64,000 bases of DNA. Source: an uncultured Oscillospiraceae bacterium. GTDB taxonomy: Bacteria > Bacillota > Clostridia > Oscillospirales > Acutalibacteraceae. Shown piece after piece: positions 56,819-64,000 of this stretch; position 1 is the stretch's first letter; each line of letters starts with the position of its first letter. The position numbers were made by a program, and so were the translations under genes. The stretch is from the NCBI GenBank assembly GCA_900541975.1, contig UQLR01000011.1, positions 1-64,000 on the forward strand. The letters run 5' to 3'. The notes under the pieces were generated by a model. It had not been told where the DNA came from. It was given only the letters and a program-made list of their open reading frames with translations, and did no database searches.

Positions 56819-58033
56819 TTAACTTAATACATCAAAAAATTTGGAATGGATGGCGCTGACCGCCCGGTCGGCGTCTTCAACAGCAATCAGTACGGAGACT
56901 TTAATTTCGCTTGTAGAGATCATCTGGATATTGATTTGAGAATCATAAAGTGCCTCAAACATTTTTGAAGCAACCCCCGCATGCGTTTCCATACCGGCGC
57001 CGACAATCGAAATTTTTGCAACTCTGTCATCGTACAGAACCTTATTGCCGCCAATGGTTGCAATATAGTCCTCCAGAATCGCAACGGCTTCCTTTCCCTT
57101 ATCTTTTGCAACGGTGAAGGAGATGTCCTTTGTATCGTCACGGCCAATAGACTGTAGAATAATGTCTACGTTAATATCCTTTGCCGCAAGTTTTGAAAAC
57201 ATTTTAAAGGCCAGGCCGGGCCTGTCTGGTACGCCTGTGACAGATATTCTTGCTACATCTGTGTCTTTTGCAACGCCGCTGATCAACATTTTTTCCATTT
57301 TAGCTGCCTCCTTAACTATTGTACCGGGTGCGCAAGTTAAGCTTGAAAGAACTTCAAGCTCTAAGTTGTATTTTTTTGCCATTTCCACACTGCGGTTGTG
57401 CAACACCTGCGCGCCCAATGTAGCAAGCTCAAGCATTTCATCATAGGAAATCTCGTCAAGCTTTCTGGCGTTTTTTACCTTACGCGGGTCTGCGGTATAA
57501 ACGCCTTCTACATCCGTGTAAATTTGGCAAAGATCCGCATGCATGGCCGCTGCAATGGCGACGGCGCTCGTGTCGGAGCCGCCACGGCCCAGTGTTGTTA
57601 CATCCTCGTAACGGCTGATCCCCTGGAAGCCGGCAATAACGACAATGTTATTTTTATCCAGCTCACGTTTAACGCGCTCCGGAATAATTCTTTTGATGCG
57701 TGCCCCCGTATGCATCGACGTAGTTTGAAACCCTGCCTGCCAGCCCAGCAGGGAAACAACAGGGTAGCCCAGCTTTTCAATTGCCATGGATAAAAGGGCA
57801 ATCGAGATCTGTTCTCCTGCGGCTAAAAGCATATCTTTTTCCCGTTTGGAAGCATTGGGGTTGATTTCTTCTGCCTTGGCAAGTAAATCGTCGGTGGTGT
57901 CACCCTGTGCGGAAACCACAACAATTACGCGGTTGCCTTTTTTATAGGTATCTGTTACAATGCGGGCGACATTGTAAACGCGCTGCGCGTTTGCAACAGA
58001 GCTGCCGCCAAATTTTTGTACAATCAGGCTCAT
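56819..58033 (-). CDS. lysC: Aspartate kinase
   Basis: 404 aa, the class with one catalytic domain and two ACT domains. KFGGSSVANA (residues 7-16), GRGGSDTSAVAIA and TDVEGVYTADPRKV define the kinase part; the ACT repeats begin ISVTGVPDRPGLAF and ISIVGAGMETHAGVASKMFEAL. It phosphorylates aspartate, the entry to lysine, threonine and methionine synthesis, with feedback through the ACT domains. It has its own promoter although thrB and hom lie directly upstream on the same strand. Confidence 0.96.
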   Translation of the reverse strand: MSLIVQKFGGSSVANAQRVYNVARIVTDTYKKGNRVIVVVSAQGDTTDDLLAKAEEINPNASKREKDMLLAAGEQISIALLSMAIEKLGYPVVSLLGWQAGFQTTSMHTGARIKRIIPERVKRELDKNNIVVIAGFQGISRYEDVTTLGRGGSDTSAVAIAAAMHADLCQIYTDVEGVYTADPRKVKNARKLDEISYDEMLELATLGAQVLHNRSVEMAKKYNLELEVLSSLTCAPGTIVKEAAKMEKMLISGVAKDTDVARISVTGVPDRPGLAFKMFSKLAAKDINVDIILQSIGRDDTKDISFTVAKDKGKEAVAILEDYIATIGGNKVLYDDRVAKISIVGAGMETHAGVASKMFEALYDSQINIQMISTSEIKVSVLIAVEDADRAVSAIHSKFFDVLS

Positions 58034-58081
58034 AAAGTGTTACCTCCAATATATTGGCCATTGTGAAAAAATCTATAAAAA

Positions 58082-58110
58082 ATTCTATATGCAAATTAGG
58101 CGTTTGTCAA
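58082..58110 (-). promoter_or_regulatory. Promoter of lysC
   Basis: On the minus strand: TTGACA (58110-58105), 17-nt spacer, TAGAAT (58087-58082). The leader to the ATG at 58033 is about 40 nt, too short for a lysine riboswitch. Confidence 0.8.
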
Positions 58111-58134
58111 CGCCGAAAATACATGGGTAAAAAA

Positions 58135-59031
58135 TCAATCAATTATAATTTGTGCGCCGCAGGCATCCGGACTTAAAACCTCAAAACGCCAGTTTTTTAT
58201 ACCTTTTTCTTCAAGAGAGGCAAGCGCATGCAAGTGAAAAGTGTTCTGCAGCTTGTCGTCTATAATAGAAATAACGGTTGGACCGGCGCCGCTTATATAT
58301 GTACCATAGGAGCCAAGCTCATAGCTTGTGCGGAAGACCGTGTCCAACCCTGGAATAAATTGTGCGCGGTAAGGCTGATGCAAGCGGTCTTGTACAGCCA
58401 CGCGGAGGTTTTCTAAACTTCCGGAAAAAAGCGCAGCAGTCATTAGTGCAGAACGTGAAAGATTATAAACGGCGTCTTCGCGGGAGTAGGACTCTGGCAG
58501 GGCGCTTCTGGCAGTTTCAGTCTTCAGCTCGAAGGGGGGGATAAAAAGGCCAAAGCGGATATGCGCGGCAATAGGAACTGTAACAGAATGGACGCGCCCG
58601 CCCTCTATGGCAGAAGCGACAAGCCCGCCGGTAACAGCCGGCGTAGTATTGTCCGGGTGGCCTTCTATTTTACATGCAAGATTGACAAGATCGTGCTTTG
58701 TAAGCGGGTTGCCTAGAAAGCGGTTAGCGCCAACCAGCCCCGCGACAATACAGGCGCTGCTGCTGCCCAGCCCTCTTGTCATGGGAATATTGTTTTCCTG
58801 TATGAGCTTTAAGCCTGGAAAGCGCCGCCCGCATTCTTTATAAAGATAAGAAGCAGACCAGTAGATCAGATTGCTTTGGTCGGTTGGAATTGCAACGCCG
58901 TCTTTTGAGGCGATGGCAATTCCATCAAATTCTTCCATCCAGACCTGGTTATACATACTCAAAGCAATGCCCAGGCTGTCAAAGCCTGAGCCCAAATTTG
59001 CGCTTGTCGCGGGAACCTGAATCCGAATCAT
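58135..59031 (-). CDS. thrB: Homoserine kinase (GHMP family)
   Basis: 298 aa. PATSANLGSGFDSLGIAL at the N-terminus, the ATP-binding PMTRGLGSSSACIVAG and the C-terminal GTYISGAGPTVISI are the three GHMP motifs. Phosphorylates homoserine for threonine synthesis. Starts 2 nt after the hom stop codon; thrC is not in the window. Confidence 0.95.
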   Translation of the reverse strand: MIRIQVPATSANLGSGFDSLGIALSMYNQVWMEEFDGIAIASKDGVAIPTDQSNLIYWSASYLYKECGRRFPGLKLIQENNIPMTRGLGSSSACIVAGLVGANRFLGNPLTKHDLVNLACKIEGHPDNTTPAVTGGLVASAIEGGRVHSVTVPIAAHIRFGLFIPPFELKTETARSALPESYSREDAVYNLSRSALMTAALFSGSLENLRVAVQDRLHQPYRAQFIPGLDTVFRTSYELGSYGTYISGAGPTVISIIDDKLQNTFHLHALASLEEKGIKNWRFEVLSPDACGAQIIID

Positions 59032-59033
59032 AA

Positions 59034-60278
59034 TTACAAATCCCCAATTCTGATTTTTGATGCAACCTTTACGCCCTTGCTTTGAAGATTGTCGATATCA
59101 GCAAGAATAGCGCCTACGGTTTTTTCCGGCGTAATAAAAGCAAGTTCACCGTTTACAGCATGGTTGCGGGCAAGCGGGGTGACAGCGCCAAAAATATTTT
59201 TAGCGTATGCAAGCGCTTTTTCTGTATTGTCTGCAAAAGCCCTGATAAACATGGATGTAACGCTTTGTTCCCACGGAAGCACGTAATCGTCCGTACCGTC
59301 GGCCCAATACAAGTATTTTCTTGCCTTTAAATGCTTAATGCAGTCTATTATGTCTGCTACGACCGCACTGGCTGTTGGCAGCTTACCAGCGCCCTTACCG
59401 TAAAATACAACGTCGCCGGTTGCATCGCCGCGGACCATAATACCGTTGAATACGTCGTCCACACCGGCCAACTGACTTTGGCTGTTGATAAACATGGGAG
59501 CTACAAAGATGTCAATCCGGCCGTCGTCGAGCATTTTTACGCTGCCGATCAATTTGATCACGCCGCCCCAGGCGAAAGCGTAAGCAACGTCCTCTAAAGT
59601 GATGTTTCGAATGCCTTCTGTATATATGTTGTCTGGATAAACATGTTTGCCAAATGTAAGAGAAGCCAAAATACAGATTTTACGTACCGCGTCGTAACCG
59701 TCCACGTCCGCAGAGGGATCGCGCTCGGCATAGCCAAGCTTTTGTGCCAGTGCCAGTGCCTGTTCAAATTTCATTTGTTCATGAATCATTTTTGTAAGAA
59801 TAAAATTGGTTGTCCCGTTTAAAATACCAGCAATCTGGCTTACCTCGTTGGCTGCAAGGCACTGGCTGATCGGCCGGATGATGGGAATGCCGCCGCCAAC
59901 GCTTGCTTCAAACAGAAAATTGGCGTTTTTATCCTTTGCAATCTGCAAGAGCTGCGCACCTTTGGCCGCGACCAGTTCTTTATTGGAGGTAACAACGCTT
60001 TTTCCTTTTTCCAGGCAGCGCTTTACAAAATCAAAAGCCGGATGCAGGCCACCCATTGTTTCTACAACAACCTTTACTTCCTCGTCGTTACAGATATCGT
60101 CAAAATTTTTGGTAAATCTGTCATACAGAGGGCTGTCTGGAAAGTCCCGTATATCTAAAATATATTTAATATGCATTTCTTCCTGCGCCCTTTTTTTCAG
60201 GCTTTCACTGTGTGTGAGCAAAATTTCCGCAACCCCGGAGCCGACAACCCCATAGCCCATTATCGCTACCTGTATCAT
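59034..60278 (-). CDS. hom: Homoserine dehydrogenase
   Basis: 414 aa from ATG 60278, preceded by AGAGGTG; an upstream in-frame start would add only five residues. NAD(P) site VAIMGYGVVGSGVAEIL, then VVETMGG, GILNGTTNFILTKM, and the catalytic region GYAERDPSADVDGYDAVRKI. The C-terminal segment (about 340-414) is ACT-like but short. Reduces aspartate semialdehyde to homoserine. Together with thrB and lysC it forms the aspartate-family block. Confidence 0.95.
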   Translation of the reverse strand: MIQVAIMGYGVVGSGVAEILLTHSESLKKRAQEEMHIKYILDIRDFPDSPLYDRFTKNFDDICNDEEVKVVVETMGGLHPAFDFVKRCLEKGKSVVTSNKELVAAKGAQLLQIAKDKNANFLFEASVGGGIPIIRPISQCLAANEVSQIAGILNGTTNFILTKMIHEQMKFEQALALAQKLGYAERDPSADVDGYDAVRKICILASLTFGKHVYPDNIYTEGIRNITLEDVAYAFAWGGVIKLIGSVKMLDDGRIDIFVAPMFINSQSQLAGVDDVFNGIMVRGDATGDVVFYGKGAGKLPTASAVVADIIDCIKHLKARKYLYWADGTDDYVLPWEQSVTSMFIRAFADNTEKALAYAKNIFGAVTPLARNHAVNGELAFITPEKTVGAILADIDNLQSKGVKVASKIRIGDL

Positions 60279-60351
60279 TTTACACCTCTTCAAAAGTTTT
60301 CATAATTCTTATTATATTGCTCCAAAGGCGAATATGCCACCGAAGAGAAGC

Positions 60352-62751
60352 TTATATATACGCATCACCGGAAACATCGCCGCCAGTGGAAACATCATCG
60401 CCGCCGCTTTCGGCAGGAGGAGCGTCAGACGAGGCTGGCGGCTCAGGGGCCATGCTGCCGGGATCGTCTGATGGAATATCGGAATAATCGGGTTCGCTCG
60501 AAGCATCATCGGACGAAACGTCTGAGCTGTCGTCATAGGAATAGCTGGAATCGTAATCATCGTCGTAGTCATCATAATCGTCGTAACTGTCATCGTAATA
60601 GCTGTATCCATGGCCACCGTAGCAATAATCGGGCCGCATATCTTCAGTATAATATCCCATATAGGTTTCTCCGCAGTAGCTGGTGGCAAGAAGCCCTGTT
60701 GATGCGCAATAGGGAATAGCCTCCACATTGGGCGAAAGCGTAAATTCCTTTGCTTCCTTGTCGGACAGATATTCTGACATTAGGTCATGGAAGGTTTGCT
60801 CGGCAACATTGGTGCTGCCGACAATGGAGGCAGGCGTATCAAAGCCGGTCCATATACCCAACAGAGCATGGGGGGAAAGGCCGATAAACCAGTGGTCTTT
60901 GCCGTAGTCTGTCGTACCGGTTTTACCCAAAATATCCCAGCCTGAAATGGCGGCCATACCGGCGGCCGTATGCGCCGGATTGGAGTAGGTAACGTTGTAA
61001 TGCAAAAGGCGGTTCATAATTGTAGCAGTTTCAGCAGAATAGGACTGAATTGGAATATTTTCACGGTTGTCAAGGATAATGTCCCCATCCTGATCTGTTA
61101 CGTAATAGTAGGAATACGGTTCATAGTATTTACCGCCGTTCCCCATATACTGATAAGAAGCGACCATTTCCCTTACGGTGACGCCTCCGTTGAGACCTCC
61201 GATGGACAAACCGCCAATATTTTCAGAATCTTCTGTTGTCAGATGCCGGAAGCCTGTTTTATTTACAGCTTGATTGTAGGCGTTTTTAACGCCCACCAGC
61301 TGCATGGTTTGCACAGCTGCACCGTTGAGAGAAGCTTCGATTGCATCGGGCAACAGGACGTTACCATAATAATAACCGCCCGAGTTGTTCGGACCGGAGA
61401 TCCAGCCGTCCTCCGTCCAGGCCCAGTGTTCAATCGGTTCGTCCAATACGAATGAGGAAAAATGGTAGATTTTATTTTCAATAGCCAGTGGATAAACAAA
61501 CGAAGGTTTAATAGAGGAGCCGGGCTGCAGTTCCGAAATATTTGCTCTATCCCACAAGAGCATGCCGTCCTTTTTTTCCCGGCTACCGACAGAGGCAATG
61601 ATGCGCCCGTCAAAGTCCATCATGATAAGGCCCATCTGCAGGTTGGGGTCGGAAGGCGTGTTCAGGTTTAAAACATATTGTTCTGCAAACTCCTGCATTT
61701 TGGTATCCATAGCGCAATAAATTTTCAACCCTTCGGTGTACAGCTTGGTAGAAGCGGCATCTTCGCTGATGTTCAGTTCCTGTGCCAGGTCTGTACGAAG
61801 GTCGCGGAAAAGCATGTCAATATACCAGTTTGGCACCTCTTCTTCCTCTTCTTCGTCCTCTTCCTCCTCTACATAGCCTACAAAGGTCATGGTTTGCGAC
61901 TCTTTCATGGCCTGGTCGTATTCTTCCTTGTTGATTTTTCCCTGGTCGTACATTTCCTGCAAAACGGTTTCGCGGCGCTCTTTGTTGGACTCCGGATAAT
62001 CAAGAGGCGTATAGGCCGCCGGGTTTTGTGTAATACCGGCAATGGCTGCACACTGCGCGATCGAACAATCCTGAATATCTTTACCAAAATATAAATGCGC
62101 CGCCGCCTGCACGCCGCGGCAACCGCTGCCGAAATTGACAATGTTCAGATAAGCTTCCAAAATTTCGTCTTTTGTAAAATCCCGTTCCAAATTTAAAGCG
62201 CGAAAAATTTCCCTTAATTTTCTGGTAATGCTGACCTGGTTGTCATCTGTAATATTTTTGATCAGCTGCTGCGTCAGCGTTGAACCGCCGTAGCTGTCGG
62301 AACCGGAAGCAAGGCTGAACACAGCGCCGGCCGTGCGCACCCAGTCCACGCCGTTGTGGTCGTAAAAACGCTTGTCCTCAATGGCAATAATCGCATCTTT
62401 CATTGCCTGGGGGATATTCTCATAATCTACCCATATGCGGTTTTCTGTGCTATGCAGCCTTTGGTATTCCACTGGATTGCCGTTTTCGTCGTTTACATAA
62501 ATAAAGCTGGTGAGCTGTAGCTTGGAGGCATGCAAGTCAATGCCCGTCGGCTCGTTGGCTAGACCGAAAAGGTAGATCAGTACGGAAATACCAACGACCA
62601 CAAAGGAAACGCATAAAATCATTAAAAAGGTAGACAGCAGCTTCCATACAATCGACAGCGCCCTTTTGGCTCCTTTAACGGCGGCGCTTGTCGTCACAGC
62701 TTTTTGCTGTTCCGCCTCGCCTGTAAATTTATTAATGTCGGTTTTGCGCAT
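60352..62751 (-). CDS. Class A penicillin-binding protein (PBP1A-like)
   Basis: 799 aa from ATG 62751 (GGGAGG upstream). A short cytoplasmic N-terminus and one membrane anchor (about 45-75) lead to a GT51 glycosyltransferase (AIEDKRFYDHNGVDW, GGSTLTQQLIKN, EAYLNIVNFG). The transpeptidase has GSSIKPSFVYP as SxxK and GKTGTTDYGKDHW as KTG. An acidic run of about 14 Glu/Asp interrupts the linker between the domains, and the last 90 residues are almost entirely Asp, Ser, Tyr and Pro. It polymerises and cross-links peptidoglycan outside the membrane. Confidence 0.95.
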   Translation of the reverse strand: MRKTDINKFTGEAEQQKAVTTSAAVKGAKRALSIVWKLLSTFLMILCVSFVVVGISVLIYLFGLANEPTGIDLHASKLQLTSFIYVNDENGNPVEYQRLHSTENRIWVDYENIPQAMKDAIIAIEDKRFYDHNGVDWVRTAGAVFSLASGSDSYGGSTLTQQLIKNITDDNQVSITRKLREIFRALNLERDFTKDEILEAYLNIVNFGSGCRGVQAAAHLYFGKDIQDCSIAQCAAIAGITQNPAAYTPLDYPESNKERRETVLQEMYDQGKINKEEYDQAMKESQTMTFVGYVEEEEDEEEEEEVPNWYIDMLFRDLRTDLAQELNISEDAASTKLYTEGLKIYCAMDTKMQEFAEQYVLNLNTPSDPNLQMGLIMMDFDGRIIASVGSREKKDGMLLWDRANISELQPGSSIKPSFVYPLAIENKIYHFSSFVLDEPIEHWAWTEDGWISGPNNSGGYYYGNVLLPDAIEASLNGAAVQTMQLVGVKNAYNQAVNKTGFRHLTTEDSENIGGLSIGGLNGGVTVREMVASYQYMGNGGKYYEPYSYYYVTDQDGDIILDNRENIPIQSYSAETATIMNRLLHYNVTYSNPAHTAAGMAAISGWDILGKTGTTDYGKDHWFIGLSPHALLGIWTGFDTPASIVGSTNVAEQTFHDLMSEYLSDKEAKEFTLSPNVEAIPYCASTGLLATSYCGETYMGYYTEDMRPDYCYGGHGYSYYDDSYDDYDDYDDDYDSSYSYDDSSDVSSDDASSEPDYSDIPSDDPGSMAPEPPASSDAPPAESGGDDVSTGGDVSGDAYI

Positions 62752-63046
62752 AGAGTGGCCGACCTCCCTGTAAAAATTGAAAATGCAAGTATAAAAGGTC
62801 TGTAAAAACAAGGTGTAGACATAAAAAGACAATACACTTATTTCACATTATAACACTAAAAGGAAGAAAAAGGAATCTTTTTTTTGATTATTTCATTAAT
62901 ATTCTGTTAATTTCAAGGCGTTTTAATCATAGCGGTATAAACTTTATCGGCGCTGCAATACTAAAGATAAAAGAGTTGCGATACGGTGGCCAAGTTTTAT
63001 AAAAAACGGGAAAATCATACAGCGGCAGGGAGGAGAAGGGACAGCT
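62752..63046. other. Divergent intergenic region
   Basis: AT-rich spacer between the penicillin-binding protein (minus) and the BofC-like gene (plus). Apart from a poor plus-strand -10 (TATAAA near 62936) I see no defined site. Confidence 0.4.
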
Positions 63047-63367
63047 ATGGTCAGAAAACGTTTGGTTATAATAGTAAGCGTGCTTTTTGCGGCAATTGCC
63101 GTAACAGCTTTGGTATTTACGCTGTTTCCGGCGCAAAGTCAGGCGCAGGTGGAAAAACCAACGGACACAACAAATGAAACGATATATTACCTTAAAGACT
63201 ATAACGGCCGGCTTGCCGTTTTTTCAGAAGGCAGTGAAAGTCCGTTTAAAATAACGGAAGTGGAGATTAAAACCCTGCCGGAATATGATCAGAAGACACT
63301 CAGGCAGGGAGTAAAAGCACATGGGCAAAAAGAGCTGACCAGGCTTTTAGAAGATTTCTGCAGCTGA
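63047..63367 (+). CDS. BofC C-terminal-domain-like small exported protein
   Basis: 106 aa. An N-terminal signal/anchor (RLVIIVSVLFAAIAVTALVFTLF, residues 5-27) leads to a compact domain: YYLKDYNGRLAVFSEG, KITEVEIKTLPEYD, LRQGVKAHGQKELTRLLEDF. This matches the BofC C-terminal domain, which in Bacillus regulates pro-sigma-K processing in the forespore. Stand-alone versions are frequent in Clostridia. It suggests, without proving, a spore-forming host. Start after GGGAGGAGAAGGG. Confidence 0.7.
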   Translation: MVRKRLVIIVSVLFAAIAVTALVFTLFPAQSQAQVEKPTDTTNETIYYLKDYNGRLAVFSEGSESPFKITEVEIKTLPEYDQKTLRQGVKAHGQKELTRLLEDFCS

Positions 63368-63492
63368 CGGCCGTGTAAAAGAAAGAAATCCGGACAAATC
63401 GTGATATAAACCATATTATTACAAAAAAATCGTGTGAAATATATTATAAAGGTAAAATAGAGAAGACAGACGGAGAATTGCGCGTTGTTTTC

Positions 63493-63521
63493 TTGACAAA
63501 TATAAAGTGTAGATATAAAAT
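63493..63521 (+). promoter_or_regulatory. Promoter of the MarR-family gene
   Basis: TTGACA (63493-63498), 17-nt spacer, TAAAAT (63516-63521). Confidence 0.8.
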
Positions 63522-63540
63522 TAGTTAAGCAATCAAACTA
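63522..63540. promoter_or_regulatory. Candidate operator, inverted repeat TAGTT/AACTA
   Basis: TAGTT (63522-63526) and AACTA (63536-63540) lie just after the -10 box and contain ATCAAAC, resembling half of a FabT-type box. Weak evidence; suited to autoregulation by the adjacent gene. Confidence 0.35.
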
Positions 63541-63577
63541 TATAGGCCGGAAAGGTTATAAAAAGGTGGGCGGAAGC

Positions 63578-64000
63578 ATGTCGGCGGATTTTATTGAGAG
63601 GTTTCATTTTGTATTGGAACAAAGCTATTCGCTTTTTTCCAGAGTAGAACAAAATATGCTTACGCGCTCCAAACGTTTTAATCTTTCCATTACAGAATTG
63701 CATCTGATCGAAGTGATTAACCGTGATCCGATTCGAGGCAGGGTAATGGGAGATATTGCAAACGAACTGATGATTACGCCCTCTTCTGTAACTATAGCGG
63801 TCAATAAGCTTGTAAAAAAGGGGTATGCCGTAAAGAAAAAAGGCCTGGAGGACGGCAGGCTGGTATATGTGCAGCTGACAGACAGCGGCAGGCATGCCGA
63901 CCGTATACATAAGCGTTTTCATAAAAGCCTTGCCAAAAGTATTACAAGCGGTATGACACAGCAGGAAAAAGGCATTTTGTTAAACTGTATGGACAGAATG
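63578..64000 (+). CDS. MarR-family regulator, FabT-like (partial, runs off the window)
   Basis: 141 codons visible, no stop reached. The winged helix-turn-helix reads LSITELHLIEVI, RVMGDIANELMITPSSVTIAVNKLVKKGYAVKKK and the wing EDGRLVYVQLTDSGR. In many Firmicutes such a gene heads the fatty-acid synthesis operon as fabT; what follows is outside the window. If a fab operon follows, it could supply malonyl-ACP functions missing from the cluster at 12.9-26.5 kb, which is speculation. Confidence 0.82.
   Translation, partial: MSADFIERFHFVLEQSYSLFSRVEQNMLTRSKRFNLSITELHLIEVINRDPIRGRVMGDIANELMITPSSVTIAVNKLVKKGYAVKKKGLEDGRLVYVQLTDSGRHADRIHKRFHKSLAKSITSGMTQQEKGILLNCMDRM

Noticed and set aside
58034..58134. 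Lysine riboswitch upstream of lysC
   Set aside because: The promoter sits only about 40 nt before the start codon, leaving no room for the riboswitch fold.
60471..60640. Tandem trinucleotide-like repeats
   Set aside because: They encode the Asp/Ser/Tyr-rich C-terminus of the penicillin-binding protein; there are no spacers as in a CRISPR array, and no cas genes lie nearby.

Overview
The window reads as a piece of a low-to-mid GC Firmicutes chromosome, most likely a gut-type member of class Clostridia. Signs are AGGAGG-type ribosome sites, TTGACA/TATAAT promoters, a BofC-type sporulation-associated protein, a clostridial EF-G paralog, and an rpsL-rpsG-fusA-tuf block. The species cannot be named from the sequence alone.

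Layout. 1-4.6 kb (minus): four genes matching the UDP-diNAc-bacillosamine route (PglF/E/C/D-like), AT-rich at the window edge. 4.7-6.9 kb (minus): FAD-dependent dehydrogenase and HAD phosphatase. 7.1-9.8 kb (plus): greA-lysS, the LysRS carrying a C-terminal tRNA-binding domain. 9.8-27.0 kb (plus): a genomic island. It holds yjdF behind a likely yjdF riboswitch, two XRE regulators, a decayed zinc-ribbon gene, and a tightly coupled biosynthetic gene cluster (12.87-26.5 kb). The island ends in a broken tyrosine integrase and a displaced relic of a lysS 3' end. 27.0-31.0 kb: ilvD and an EF-G paralog. 31.2-39.4 kb: ABC exporter pair, a membrane-anchored unknown, pyrC-pyrF, and a NUDIX-MutY fusion. 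39.6-50.2 kb (minus): a LacI-controlled sugar operon (ribose-type ABC transporter, two peptidase-family hydrolases, D-lyxose isomerase, aldose epimerase-like protein, xylulokinase). 50.9-55.4 kb: rpsL-rpsG-fusA-tuf. 55.4-56.8 kb: extragenic repeats, a NUDIX gene and tRNA-Pro(GGG). 56.8-62.8 kb (minus): lysC, thrB, hom and a class A penicillin-binding protein. 63.0-64.0 kb: BofC-like protein and a MarR/FabT-like regulator running off the end.

The most unusual content is the cluster at 12.87-26.5 kb. One AT-rich operon encodes two BtrH-type (C39-like) acyltransferase homologues, a divergent AlkP-superfamily protein, a BpsA-like protein, three tandem acyl carrier proteins, a GT2 glycosyltransferase, a ketosynthase with an intact Cys-His-His triad, a stand-alone NodU/TobZ-type Kae1 domain, two ABC exporters, a PIG-L deacetylase and a radical-SAM stub. 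This parts list recalls tailoring of aminoglycosides such as butirosin and tobramycin (ACP-borne acyl side chain moved by BtrH, deacetylation, O-carbamoylation) combined with a ketosynthase, but no aminocyclitol synthase is present. Several members have lost canonical catalytic residues or whole domains, and one gene is an in-frame deletion chimera. The locus is therefore either an unusual pathway or one in decay.

Start sites were chosen by ribosome-binding site and family length. Functions come from motifs recognised by eye; no database search was run.
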